From: an uncultured Bacilli bacterium
GTDB taxonomy: Bacteria; Bacillota_I; Bacilli_A; RF39; UBA660
Assembly (NCBI GenBank): GCA_949746915.1
Contig: CATKEA010000124.1
Coordinates: forward strand, 1-18,810
Length of the DNA: 18,810 nucleotides
Direction: 5' to 3'
Below are positions 1 to 8,889 of the stretch, one piece after another. A model generated the notes under the pieces. That model was not told the origin of the DNA. It worked only from the letters and a program-made list of their open reading frames with translations, and did not search any database. A program made the position numbers and the translations under genes. Position 1 is the stretch's first letter, and each line of letters begins with the position of its first letter.

Positions 1-1
1 A

Positions 2-637
2 TTTTTTATTTCTAACAGTTGCATACTCATAATTATAATTAAATTCTTTTAAATATATATTAAATATTAATCTTTTCAAATTACTAGAAAAATTATTAGA
101 TAGATTAGTAGATTGATAAAAATCTTCTTGAGAAACTCGCAACTTTGTTTTCAAGTTTACTATGTTAATATTATACTTATAATCATATCTATAGCCATTA
201 TCCAAAAGAACATTAGATATATCAATAATAAACAAGTAATCATTAAAAGTAATTACTTTATAATTAATTTCATTAAACAAGTAAATTTTTAGTTTATCTA
301 ACCACGAATCCTCATAATATTCAATACCATCAGCTGCTTTTTTATATTTATCCCTAAACTCAGCATTAATAGCCATTAATGAAACCGACTTATCTTTAAA
401 TTCTGGATAAGATATAGTATAAGATTTTCCTTCTTCATCAGTTGCAACACAACTGATATTTTTATAATTAATCGCACTTTCCATATCTGACTTTGTACAT
501 TTTATTATAGAGCTTTTTTTATAATTATTAAAAATTTTCGTAAATGACCCAGTAACAAATAAAATAGTTAAAATTATTATTACTGTTATAGAAATAACAA
601 TAATAGCAACCTTAGATTCAGTATTAAACTCTGTCAT
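2..637 (-). CDS. Bitopic membrane protein, C-terminus beyond window (partial)
   Basis: An open frame begins with ATG two bases after the stop of the VirD4-like gene and stays open for 212 codons to the left edge, so the 3' end is missing. A GAGG motif in the end of the preceding gene lies about 8 bases before the ATG. The product starts with a short charged segment (MTEFNTESK), followed by one very hydrophobic helix at about residues 10-33, and then a polar, lysine-, asparagine- and tyrosine-rich region that should lie outside the cell. I do not recognise the family. One N-terminal anchor plus an extracytoplasmic domain is the topology of VirB8/TcpC-type assembly factors, and the tight linkage to virD4 fits a part of the secretion machine, but I see no motif that proves it. 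Confidence 0.8.
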   Translation of the reverse strand, partial: MTEFNTESKVAIIVISITVIIILTILFVTGSFTKIFNNYKKSSIIKCTKSDMESAINYKNISCVATDEEGKSYTISYPEFKDKSVSLMAINAEFRDKYKKAADGIEYYEDSWLDKLKIYLFNEINYKVITFNDYLFIIDISNVLLDNGYRYDYKYNINIVNLKTKLRVSQEDFYQSTNLSNNFSSNLKRLIFNIYLKEFNYNYEYATVRNKK

Positions 638-639
638 TA

Positions 640-2871
640 TTAATCCTCATCATCAAAGAAGTCATCAAAGAATTGATCATCTGTTATATCAACTTCTCTT
701 TTCTTTGGAATATTATTTTTATTAATAATTGGTTTTTCTACTACTTGTTCTTTATTTACTGGAACATCTATTATTTTAGTTTCTTTTTTTATAGGTTCCT
801 TTACAACTGTTGAAGATTTTCTTTCTACAGGCTGTACTTCTTTTTCATGATAAGGCGATGTAATTTTCATTAACTCATCTATTGACATAGGTTTCTTATC
901 CTGAACTGTTTTTTTAGTTGGAACTTCTTTCTGAACAGTTTCAGTAACTTGTCCACGTACTTTACCAGCCTGTTGCTTTTCCTTTTCTTCCCTCTCAATT
1001 TCTGCTATTTTAGCATCTATCTTCTTAACTAAGTCATCGACATTAAAACCTGATGGTCTACTTTGTTGATTAGAATTAAGCAAAGCAGGTCCAAAAGGAT
1101 TATCCCCTAACATTCCATTATTTTGTCCACCTGTTTCGTTATTCATCATTTCAAACAGTTTTTGCTTTTTCTTTTCTTTAACATAATCTCTAATATCAAA
1201 AACACTAACAGCTTGTTTCTCACGTTGTGGATACTCAGCTTTCGGATATCTTTTACCGAATTCCATCTGATAATAAGGAACAAATTTTGTTTTAAAAGGA
1301 TTCTTTCTCATACGTAAAATAATTACTTCAAACTGCTTCATACGTTGTAAATCACTAATTGTAACAAGTGGGGTTGATGCTGTTTTATCATCTTTTTTAC
1401 TTTTTACTTCACCACACATCTTTGAAATTTCCTCTAAAGCTTTAAGCTCTGTTGTAATCAAATAAATAATATTTCCACAGTTACCCTTAATAGTTTCAGC
1501 ATTCTCTTTCCCATAAACTTGATCTAATTGAGCAAAGTTCTGAATTATCATCGTAAAACGTATTTGCCTAGAACGAGCCGCTGTAATCATTGTTGTAATA
1601 TCCTTAAGAGGTGGCATATTAGCAAACTCATCTAACAAAAAGTTTGTTCTAACAGGAAGTTTTCCACCATGTCTTTGAGCAACAGAAATAAGCGTTTCAT
1701 AACATTGTTTCAAAAGAATAGTAACCAATGAATGATACGTTTTCTTTTCATCTTGAATAACTATAAACAATGCTGTTGGTTGCTCACCAATTGTTTCTAA
1801 ATTAAAATCACTATGTGATAACATTTCAGATAAATTTTCACGGGAAGCGAATAATTTAATCTTTTGTTTAAACACCGAAATAATTGAACCTTTTGTTTCA
1901 TTAGGAGCCATTATAGTTCCTGATGCATTAGTATAAGCAGGTGAAGCTGGATCTTTTGTATTAAAATACTCTTTTATATAAGTAGAACCACCAAACTTCT
2001 CCTCACCAACAGTAGTCATAAGACTAATACTATTAAGATTAACTTTATCCTCTGTTGTATCTTCAAACATACCAAGAGCAAGACCAGAAAAATAATCAGC
2101 TGATGTTTTTTCCCAAAACGGATCAGCATTACCACTTTTTTCCTCATACAAAATATTAGAAGCAAGGTCATCAAGAAGCTCTATTGCCTTATCTTGATTA
2201 CCTGATTTATAAATACGATAAGGTAAAGATAAAGGATTCCAAGCATTACCTTGTTGAGGATCACGAAAGTTAAGAATTAAAACATTATATCCCTTTTCAC
2301 GAAGCATATTAGATGTACTTTCATATATTTCACCCTTAGGGTCAGTTATAATCATTGATTCACGCTTCTTAGCAAGCAACTCAACAGTTGGAAATATAAC
2401 AGTCTGAGTTTTTCCCGAACCAGTAGCACCAATTACCAAGTTGTGATATTCACCATTATCTACCCAAACTTCTTCTTTTTTCAATATCAAAGGAATACCA
2501 GCAAAAGTAGTTTTATCACTATCAGGTCTAACCATTTCAATTCCTTTATCTTCTTTAATTTCTTTTTCTTTAGCCCATCTACTATAACCTTTTTCACTTT
2601 TTTCAGTAGAAAAACCAAATCCTTTTTCACGATCAAAGAAATAAGAAGATACACTCATAAACAAAGCCCCTAAAGCAAAAAGATAAAATACTATCGTTGA
2701 TGCAAGCCTTGAACCTTCAAAAGCTGGAAAAGGATTTAAACCAAAAAATCTCCCATTTATAGCAAGCTCTGGAAAATTAAGTACTCCAAGAGCAACCACA
2801 TAAAGCAAAAATATAGCAAAAATTATAAAAACAAGAACATCTTTGGCATCTGCTTTAAATTTGAATTTCAT
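640..2871 (-). CDS. virD4: VirD4/TraG-type type IV coupling protein (T4SS ATPase)
   Basis: Coupling ATPase that would receive the substrate (relaxase-DNA or protein) and hand it to the channel at the inner face of the membrane. Two N-terminal membrane helices are visible at about residues 11-33 and 56-79, then a Walker A motif GATGSGKT at 148-155, a downstream IITDPKGE segment, and the TraG-family FLLDEFANMPPL Walker B region, followed by RSRQIRFTMIIQNFAQL. The 743-residue length fits the TraG/VirD4 family. After about residue 570 comes a long Lys/Glu/Gln-rich, probably disordered tail ending in a run of Asp and Phe (QFFDDFFDDED). ATG start with AAGGA six bases upstream; 19 bases after the lipoprotein gene, so co-transcribed. 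The family call is firm; the substrate is unknown. Confidence 0.95.
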   Translation of the reverse strand: MKFKFKADAKDVLVFIIFAIFLLYVVALGVLNFPELAINGRFFGLNPFPAFEGSRLASTIVFYLFALGALFMSVSSYFFDREKGFGFSTEKSEKGYSRWAKEKEIKEDKGIEMVRPDSDKTTFAGIPLILKKEEVWVDNGEYHNLVIGATGSGKTQTVIFPTVELLAKKRESMIITDPKGEIYESTSNMLREKGYNVLILNFRDPQQGNAWNPLSLPYRIYKSGNQDKAIELLDDLASNILYEEKSGNADPFWEKTSADYFSGLALGMFEDTTEDKVNLNSISLMTTVGEEKFGGSTYIKEYFNTKDPASPAYTNASGTIMAPNETKGSIISVFKQKIKLFASRENLSEMLSHSDFNLETIGEQPTALFIVIQDEKKTYHSLVTILLKQCYETLISVAQRHGGKLPVRTNFLLDEFANMPPLKDITTMITAARSRQIRFTMIIQNFAQLDQVYGKENAETIKGNCGNIIYLITTELKALEEISKMCGEVKSKKDDKTASTPLVTISDLQRMKQFEVIILRMRKNPFKTKFVPYYQMEFGKRYPKAEYPQREKQAVSVFDIRDYVKEKKKQKLFEMMNNETGGQNNGMLGDNPFGPALLNSNQQSRPSGFNVDDLVKKIDAKIAEIEREEKEKQQAGKVRGQVTETVQKEVPTKKTVQDKKPMSIDELMKITSPYHEKEVQPVERKSSTVVKEPIKKETKIIDVPVNKEQVVEKPIINKNNIPKKREVDITDDQFFDDFFDDED

Positions 2872-2890
2872 CTTTCATCCTTCTTCCTAC

Positions 2891-3670
2891 TTAAATTTTA
2901 TTTCTTCTTCTAACTTTAAAGTTATAAATTATTATACCTAATTTATAAAATAATACAATAATAAATGCAAGGAAAGCTGAAAATCCAACTAACTTAACAA
3001 GCCTATTATCATAATTAAATACATACTCATTTCTCTTTAAAGTAATCTGCAATGGTTTATCATTACTATTTTCACGTGTTAACTTCCAAATATATGTATG
3101 TAAATCAACCTCATCTGCAGTACTATTTACTACTTTATGATTAGTTTTTAATTTAACTGTAATACTATCCAAGTTTTTATACATATCAAAACACTTATTT
3201 TTTGAAGAAGTTGAAATAATAATATTATTATTTTCTTCATCTACAGTAACATTAAAATTATCATAACATACACTAGGACCTGCAACTGACAAAAGAGAAT
3301 CGGAATTATCACCATATAATTTATAACTACGTTTAAATTTAAGTCCCAATTGCCATGGATTATTAATTTTAGAAAGACCAACAAGTGGTTTCAATGTTAC
3401 ATCAAGCTTAAACTGATTATCAATCAATTGTCTATATGTAAATTTTTGATTACCATCAACTAAATCTTCATAAACACTTGGAGTAGAATTTTCAAAAGGA
3501 GAGGAATCAACAATTTCAACGACTTCATCCCATTTATTTTTATTTGCTTCAAGTACCTTTCCATTAACTTTAACTTTTTCATTATAAATTTCTACATTAT
3601 AATTTGCAGTACAACCAGTTAAAAGAAATAATGTTAGTATTCCAAACAAAAGTTTTGACTTATATCTCAT
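2891..3670 (-). CDS. Lipoprotein with an additional C-terminal membrane helix
   Basis: Predicted 259-residue surface protein. It opens with a lipoprotein signal peptide (MRYKSKLLFG, hydrophobic stretch, lipobox LLTGC with the acylated Cys at 20). A second hydrophobic helix at about 226-249 followed by a basic tail (KVRRRNKI) should anchor the C-terminus, leaving a loop of about 200 residues outside. I chose this ATG because GGAG lies about eight bases before it and because the frame extended upstream (to 3787) would overlap the hydrolase gene by 100 bases and bury the signal peptide. It sits 16 bases behind the hydrolase gene and 19 before virD4, so it is probably a structural or assembly part of the secretion apparatus. 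I do not recognise the domain; any VirB7 comparison would be only positional. Confidence 0.85.
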   Translation of the reverse strand: MRYKSKLLFGILTLFLLTGCTANYNVEIYNEKVKVNGKVLEANKNKWDEVVEIVDSSPFENSTPSVYEDLVDGNQKFTYRQLIDNQFKLDVTLKPLVGLSKINNPWQLGLKFKRSYKLYGDNSDSLLSVAGPSVCYDNFNVTVDEENNNIIISTSSKNKCFDMYKNLDSITVKLKTNHKVVNSTADEVDLHTYIWKLTRENSNDKPLQITLKRNEYVFNYDNRLVKLVGFSAFLAFIIVLFYKLGIIIYNFKVRRRNKI

Positions 3671-3686
3671 AACAATTCTCCTTTTT

Positions 3687-6200
3687 CTAATATCCTGTAA
3701 ATGAAAAATGCATATAATCTTTAGAGCTTCTCCAGTTTCCACCCCAAACCCATCCATAGTTATTAAATGCTTTAACAACAGGACCATCAGGTGTAATAGA
3801 AAGTGGATTTACTCCAGGTTGCCAAGCAGTAAGAGCACTAGCTCCCCACTTACTAAATGGATTAGCTGGAACATTTATATCACAAGCAACTCCATAACTA
3901 TGATGACTTCTAGCACTTGCACCAGACATTTGCCTCCAAGTATAGCAAGACAAATCATCACCTTGTTCACGAGTAACTTGAATTGGGAATTTAGCAGCAG
4001 CTATTTCTCTAAAGATATTTTCAAGATCCGCTTGCAGAGCTTTATGAGTAGTAATATTTCTCGTTGTAACTGTACCATCTAAGTGGTATACCTCAACTGG
4101 ATATGTTACTAAATATTGTGACATCTGAGCTGGTGTTGTTGGTACTCCACTTGGAAACAAGAAAGCAAGCTTCTCAGCAGCTGATCCATTAGCAACAGCA
4201 AGAGAACTACTACCTCCAGATAACTTAGAAATCTCTACTCCATCAGAATAGAAATATTTCAAAATCTGTTCATAAGTTTGTCCTTGACTAGATAGATAGT
4301 TAGCTCCACATTGTGTCATTCCACGACCATGACCACCAATTCCTTCATTAAAACTTTTTGGAATAGTAACAGTATGTTTTTCACCATTTGGAAGTTTAGT
4401 ATAAACACCACTACAGCTATCACCACTACAACTACCTTTAAAACTATCATATTCTGATGAAAAAATATTTCCATTATAAGTAAGAACCATTCCTGCGGTT
4501 TCCTGAACTAATTGTTTTATTGAATCTGACGGATTAGCTTTAGCAACTTGATCCTGTGTTGAATTTCTAATTGGTCTAGTACAATTATTAGTTCGAGCTA
4601 ATGTATAAGTTCTAGCTGCAATAATCTGCGCTTTCATAGCCTCTACCTGTCCAGAATTATTTTCACCATTTACAACCATTGCAATATATTCTTCCAAATC
4701 AAACGTTCCAATTGGAAATTGCGAAGGATTGGTATGATGACCAACACCCTTAGTACCAGCAATTACTGTAATTCCATTTGGACAAGAAGCATAATTAGAT
4801 GCAAATAATGAAGTACCACTACTACTTCTGATATATTCATATAAATCATATATATCATTAACTACCTCTTTCAAATCATCATAACCATAATTACCACCAA
4901 GTTCTTCAGCATAATATTTCTCTATAAAACTTTTACCAGTACCACGAGCATTTATCAAGTTGTAATAATAAACTCCTTCTCTATTAACAGATAACCCATA
5001 AGTTGTCTCTGTACTATTATTTTGACATACCTTGGTAACTGTACCATCTTCCTTTTTTTCTTCTGTATATGCATGATAAACTTTATTCTTTTTAGTTGCC
5101 ATTTCAAATGGACTAAACCTATTTTGATACTCCCTGGCAATTTCTTCATCACTTCTAGAATCCATCACCGCGTCTTGCACAGGATCACTACATTCATTCT
5201 CAGTAATAACTTTAATTATTTGCATTTTAGCAAGTTGTTTTACCTTTTTCTTAGCTTCCTTATAAAACTTTGTTGTATTATCAAAATCTCCTTCCTGATC
5301 ATCGTTTCCATTATCAGCAAAATCTAACTCCGCATCAAGTCCTTGATTATAGAAAAGAGTTGCTTCAATTAATGTTACATCAATTTGTAAACCATCATAT
5401 TTCTCACTCATATCATTTCTAACACTTTCAAGTTTTTGATAAAAACTTTTTTTAGCATTAATAACCTTCTCCTGATCCGTAACAAATCCATTTAATGTAA
5501 CAAAATTCTCTAATTTATCAAAAAAACCAGAAACATTTTTATGCAAATCTTCTGCTAAAAAACCAGCTGATAATATACCACCACAAGCCACTAATATTAT
5601 CAAAAACAACATCAAAAAAGTAAACACTGATGGTCCAGCAACAGATAGTGAAAATTTATGTTTATTCACAAAATCAAGAATCATCGAAAAAGCACTACGA
5701 GAATATTCATCTTCTTCATTACCAGTAACATCACCAGCTAAATTAGCACTCTTACCATTAGCCTTTCCATCACCAAGAAAATTAGATACATTACGAAGAA
5801 CATTACCCCCATTAGAAGCAGATGCACCATTACTAGAAGGTGTAACACCACTTTTTGAAGAATCTAAAGCCGAACCCCCTTCACTACCAGCACCTTTCAT
5901 ATCGCTATATGCATCTATACCTTTATCAATAACATCAAGTGCACCAAGATTATTCAAAGTTTTAGCAGCAGGACCTAAAGTCTTATCCCGACTAATAGCT
6001 TTACCTGCCATCTTTTCATAACCTTTACCTATAGGTGTCTTACTAGCAGCATTATATAACTTACTTCCAACACCAGGTGCATAATATTCAGAAGCAGCCT
6101 TACCAGCAACATGAGCAGCTTTTTCATAAGCTTCCTTATCATTGTTATTATTATTTTTATCACTATGATAAATACCATTATCTTGATTATCACCATTCAT
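3687..6200 (-). CDS. Membrane-anchored bifunctional wall hydrolase: SpoIID-like domain plus M15 peptidase
   Basis: Wall-opening enzyme of the secretion system, 837 residues. The first ~180 residues are polar, rich in Ala/Gly/Ser/Asn and cytoplasmic; one membrane helix follows at about 187-212. Outside lie a helical region (about 215-470), a SpoIID-like domain (about 476-660) and an M15 peptidase domain (about 716-837). SpoIID signatures are DLEEYIAMVVNGE, the conserved EAMKAQIIAARTYTL stretch and GIGGHGRGMTQCGA; the Glu of NGE aligns with the SpoIID catalytic Glu. The M15 zinc motif SHHSYGVACD (His 767, Asp 774) and the downstream WGGNW...DYMHF (His 831) are intact. SpoIID proteins cleave glycan strands, and M15 enzymes cut stem peptides. 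The start used is the ATG at 6200, eight bases after AGGTGA; the GTG at 6212 lies inside that Shine-Dalgarno site. Role in transfer is inferred from position after virB4. Confidence 0.9.
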   Translation of the reverse strand: MNGDNQDNGIYHSDKNNNNNDKEAYEKAAHVAGKAASEYYAPGVGSKLYNAASKTPIGKGYEKMAGKAISRDKTLGPAAKTLNNLGALDVIDKGIDAYSDMKGAGSEGGSALDSSKSGVTPSSNGASASNGGNVLRNVSNFLGDGKANGKSANLAGDVTGNEEDEYSRSAFSMILDFVNKHKFSLSVAGPSVFTFLMLFLIILVACGGILSAGFLAEDLHKNVSGFFDKLENFVTLNGFVTDQEKVINAKKSFYQKLESVRNDMSEKYDGLQIDVTLIEATLFYNQGLDAELDFADNGNDDQEGDFDNTTKFYKEAKKKVKQLAKMQIIKVITENECSDPVQDAVMDSRSDEEIAREYQNRFSPFEMATKKNKVYHAYTEEKKEDGTVTKVCQNNSTETTYGLSVNREGVYYYNLINARGTGKSFIEKYYAEELGGNYGYDDLKEVVNDIYDLYEYIRSSSGTSLFASNYASCPNGITVIAGTKGVGHHTNPSQFPIGTFDLEEYIAMVVNGENNSGQVEAMKAQIIAARTYTLARTNNCTRPIRNSTQDQVAKANPSDSIKQLVQETAGMVLTYNGNIFSSEYDSFKGSCSGDSCSGVYTKLPNGEKHTVTIPKSFNEGIGGHGRGMTQCGANYLSSQGQTYEQILKYFYSDGVEISKLSGGSSSLAVANGSAAEKLAFLFPSGVPTTPAQMSQYLVTYPVEVYHLDGTVTTRNITTHKALQADLENIFREIAAAKFPIQVTREQGDDLSCYTWRQMSGASARSHHSYGVACDINVPANPFSKWGASALTAWQPGVNPLSITPDGPVVKAFNNYGWVWGGNWRSSKDYMHFSFTGY

Positions 6201-6208
6201 ATTGCTAA

Positions 6209-6214
6209 TCACCT
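6209..6214 (-). promoter_or_regulatory. Ribosome binding site deciding the start of the SpoIID-M15 gene
   Basis: AGGTGA on the coding strand, eight bases before the ATG at 6200. A GTG four codons upstream in the same frame overlaps this site, so it is an unlikely start. Confidence 0.6.
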
Positions 6215-6238
6215 GCCTTTACTACCTTTAATTAAATT

Positions 6239-8026
6239 TTAGAATCCTCCACCAGATCCAAATGAATCTAATTCTTCTTTAGTTAAAATAATATTAATAA
6301 CCATACGTCTATTACCACAAACAAACAATGCATCTCCTTGTGAAAAACGCTTAATACTTTCTTTTTCACTTTCATTAAGATCAATAAGTCTAGCCAAATC
6401 TTCAACAGCTTGCTTCTTAAGTCCCATAACCAAATAATATGACGCATTATCAAAGATTGCCTTACCTTGTGTAATAACAGCAGGATCAGCAAAATCACTA
6501 GGTTGCTGTGTAATAATTATAGAACCTGTATTATATTTACGAGCACGTCTTTGTACTTGAGCTAAGAAATCAGCTCCTAAAACGTTATTTCCACTAAGAA
6601 GAACGTGTGCTTCATCTACCATAAATACTGTATCAACTTCATTATCAAGACAAAGTCCCCAAGCATATTTTAAAATATTAAAGAACAATGCATTTCTAAT
6701 ATTTTGATCGGAATTCATTAACTCTTTAATATTAAATACTATAAAATCACTTTGTGGAGTAATTGTAGTTTTTCCATCAAAATAATATTTTAATTCTTGA
6801 GTTAATGGACGAACCTTTAATTCCAACTTCTCCATAATTGCTCTTTCATGAGTATGATCAGTCATTGCTAGCAATCTTCCTTTTATTGTCGCATAAACAT
6901 CAGAAAAAATCGGAAAATCATTAGCAGTAAAACTAGAAAAATCAGAATTAAAATCAATACCAAAACGACGATAAGTATCTTGAACAACTTCACTAAATAA
7001 TGTTAATACATCTTCTTCAATTGAAGGATCATAATACTTCATAAATCCTTTTAAAAATTGTAAAGTACGAGTTAAAACAGTATATCCTAACCCCTTACTA
7101 ATTTCCTCTTCATCAGCATCAATAACTATTTGAAGTGGATTTACCATACCATATTCTCCACCTTTACCAAGATCAATAGTATCTCCACCAAATGTTCTAG
7201 TCATCTCTTCAAGTTCATTTTCTGGATCAATTGCAACAATTTGACATCCATTACGAATATGAGTTCTAAGCATCAACTTAGCAGCTGTTGATTTACCTGA
7301 TCCAGAAGTACCAAGAATAATTAAATTAGCGTTATTACGATTATTTTCCTTTTTTATTTTATATAAAAATTGATTAAATAAAATAACTCCACCAGAGGAA
7401 TCAACTCCTAAAAGTGCTGACAATCCTGGATCTTTAATACTATCAAAAATAAATGGATACATAGCACCTATTGTTACCGAAGGTATAGGCGTACCTATTC
7501 TATCTTCAATATCTTGTTTTGGAAAAATTGGTAATATAGATTTTAACACTTTTTCTTGTTCAAATCTAAGTGATATTGCTCTAAGTTCCATAGCATCTAA
7601 ATAATTTTTAACATTTACTTTTCGTATTTCTAAATCTTCTTTAGTATCTGCCGTAATCATAATGTGCATTTGAAAATCAAAAATCCTAGCTTGACTACCA
7701 GCAAGCATTGATACAAAATACTCTAAAGATTCAGCATCTTGACGAATTCTTTCTCTAACTGTATTATCTTTTTCATCCTTATAACGAATTTTTAAATCAG
7801 CTATCTGCTTATTTAACATCTTTGACATAACTGTAAAAGGAACTGGTATATGTTTAATAACAACTTTAATACCAGACATATTAGTAATATTAGCTAAATA
7901 ACCTGGTGAAATATATTTTGGAAATGAAACAACACTTAATATTGTTGCATATTTATCACTTATAAAAAAGTCACTTGGATTAAATTGTAACCCCTTAGGA
8001 GCTACTTGTGTTCTAATATCTATCAT
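6239..8026 (-). CDS. virB4: VirB4/TraE-family T4SS ATPase
   Basis: The energising ATPase found in every type IV secretion system; works at the cytoplasmic face with VirB3- and VirB6-like membrane proteins. The 595-residue protein has an N-terminal region of about 230 residues, a Walker A motif GTSGSGKS at 239-246, a Walker B with DEAH at about 471-474 (VFMVDEAHVLLS), and the typical RRARKYNTGSIIITQQPSDF segment at 493-512, followed by conserved FDNASYYLVMGL. It is shorter than fused VirB4 proteins because the extreme N-terminal domain is encoded by the separate gene just upstream, whose TGA stop overlaps this ATG (ATGA). That overlap implies translational coupling and equal dosage of the two parts. 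Identification is firm. Confidence 0.95.
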   Translation of the reverse strand: MIDIRTQVAPKGLQFNPSDFFISDKYATILSVVSFPKYISPGYLANITNMSGIKVVIKHIPVPFTVMSKMLNKQIADLKIRYKDEKDNTVRERIRQDAESLEYFVSMLAGSQARIFDFQMHIMITADTKEDLEIRKVNVKNYLDAMELRAISLRFEQEKVLKSILPIFPKQDIEDRIGTPIPSVTIGAMYPFIFDSIKDPGLSALLGVDSSGGVILFNQFLYKIKKENNRNNANLIILGTSGSGKSTAAKLMLRTHIRNGCQIVAIDPENELEEMTRTFGGDTIDLGKGGEYGMVNPLQIVIDADEEEISKGLGYTVLTRTLQFLKGFMKYYDPSIEEDVLTLFSEVVQDTYRRFGIDFNSDFSSFTANDFPIFSDVYATIKGRLLAMTDHTHERAIMEKLELKVRPLTQELKYYFDGKTTITPQSDFIVFNIKELMNSDQNIRNALFFNILKYAWGLCLDNEVDTVFMVDEAHVLLSGNNVLGADFLAQVQRRARKYNTGSIIITQQPSDFADPAVITQGKAIFDNASYYLVMGLKKQAVEDLARLIDLNESEKESIKRFSQGDALFVCGNRRMVINIILTKEELDSFGSGGGF

Positions 8027-8574
8027 GCACTAGTCACCGTCCCAAATTCAGTAGTTTGTCCACCATTTAAGAAGTTATCAAGTATAACTCTCAAATCTTC
8101 ATTACTTGTCTGTCTCGCTGTTAATCCGCAAGTAGCAAGTCCACTAATTAACATACGAATCTTCTTTTGTGCCATATCAACATTTTTTTCTTTAAATAAG
8201 AAATAATACTCAGTATCGACAACATTATTATTCATAAATTGATTACCTTTTTGTATATCTTCATTGATAAGTTTACGAATAAGTGGATTAGGTTGATTTT
8301 GATACAATAATTGTAACTGTGAAAGATAAACTGATATATCTACTGGTCTATCAGCAACCACTAACCAAAATTCATAATCAATCATATTATAGACATTCTT
8401 AAGTGCTGTTAAAACAGCCTGCTGTTGATCATACTCTAAAATAAATATATTTTTTGGTATTATTTTAACACCTGTTACATTTTCATTATTAGGCAAAACA
8501 ATCATTCCGTTATTAATTGTTTTAATTGGAACCCAATCCTCTGTATATTTACTTCTTACTTTTTGTTGACTCAT
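8023..8574 (-). CDS. TraC-like protein, probable detached VirB4 N-terminal domain
   Basis: A 183-residue soluble protein without a signal or membrane helix. It lies between the PrgI-like gene and virB4, where some Gram-positive and other monoderm systems carry a free TraC/VirB4 N-terminal domain. The segment SKYTEDWVPIKTINNGMIVLPNN looks like the strand-rich opening of that domain, and the later NPLIRKLINEDI and MAQKKIRMLISGL stretches look like its helices. The frame runs back to 8640, but that extension only mirrors the end of the upstream gene; I chose ATG 8574. A GGAGAGG at 8589-8595 is 14 bases from it, and eight bases from an in-frame TTG at 8580 that is a close alternative start. The gene overlaps the preceding one by 26 bases and virB4 by four. 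Family assignment is by position and general character. Confidence 0.75.
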   Translation of the reverse strand: MSQQKVRSKYTEDWVPIKTINNGMIVLPNNENVTGVKIIPKNIFILEYDQQQAVLTALKNVYNMIDYEFWLVVADRPVDISVYLSQLQLLYQNQPNPLIRKLINEDIQKGNQFMNNNVVDTEYYFLFKEKNVDMAQKKIRMLISGLATCGLTARQTSNEDLRVILDNFLNGGQTTEFGTVTSA

Positions 8575-8866
8575 AAACAAAACACCAACCTCTCCATATA
8601 AATCTTCTTCTTTCAGAAAAGAAAGAGTACATATCTGCAATTAAACACATTATATTATGATAATGTGGTACAGGAGCCACTAGCAATGTACAACTAAGAG
8701 CAGGGGCAAGAGCCAAAACGGCCATAGTCGTATTATCCATTGGAAAAATTGCTAGTAGTACAAATGTTACTGCAAGACCACATAAGAATATTATTAAATC
8801 AATCGTTCTAAATAAACCAAATATTAATTTTCCCCTTTTTGTATTAGCAGGTATTAAATAATTCAC
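8549..8866 (-). CDS. PrgI/VirB3-like inner-membrane protein
   Basis: Small membrane protein (105 residues) that in Gram-positive type IV systems pairs with VirB4. It has the typical layout: a polar start (MNYLIPANTKRGKLIFGLFRTID), two adjacent hydrophobic segments at about 26-42 and 46-66, then a short cytoplasmic tail with HYHNIMCLIADMYSF and a basic-aromatic RRRFIWRGW motif characteristic of PrgI proteins. The start codon is GTG at 8866; AGGAAG lies 11-12 bases upstream, a somewhat long spacing. The gene is 23 bases after the VirB6-like gene and overlaps the TraC-like gene, matching the usual VirB6/PrgI/VirB4 order. Function is inferred from family and place. Confidence 0.85.
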   Translation of the reverse strand: MNYLIPANTKRGKLIFGLFRTIDLIIFLCGLAVTFVLLAIFPMDNTTMAVLALAPALSCTLLVAPVPHYHNIMCLIADMYSFFSERRRFIWRGWCFVYESTKSKK

Positions 8867-8889
8867 TATATATCACGCTTCCTTTCTAA

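Noticed and set aside
2443..2673. Plus-strand open frames inside virD4 and other minus-strand genes (also near 1123, 3708, 5022, 8965, 13990 and 14314)
   Set aside because: They are antisense to well-supported genes, rich in Phe/Ile/Ser as expected for the complement of AT-rich coding DNA, and lack ribosome sites and recognisable domains.
3671..3787. N-terminal extension of the lipoprotein frame upstream of the chosen ATG
   Set aside because: It overlaps the hydrolase gene, has no suitable ribosome site, and would place the lipoprotein signal in the middle of the protein.
8575..8640. N-terminal extension of the TraC-like frame
   Set aside because: It is the shadow of the PrgI-like C-terminus in another frame; the RRRFIWRGW motif shows the PrgI frame is the real one. 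Only a TTG at 8580 remains a close alternative start.
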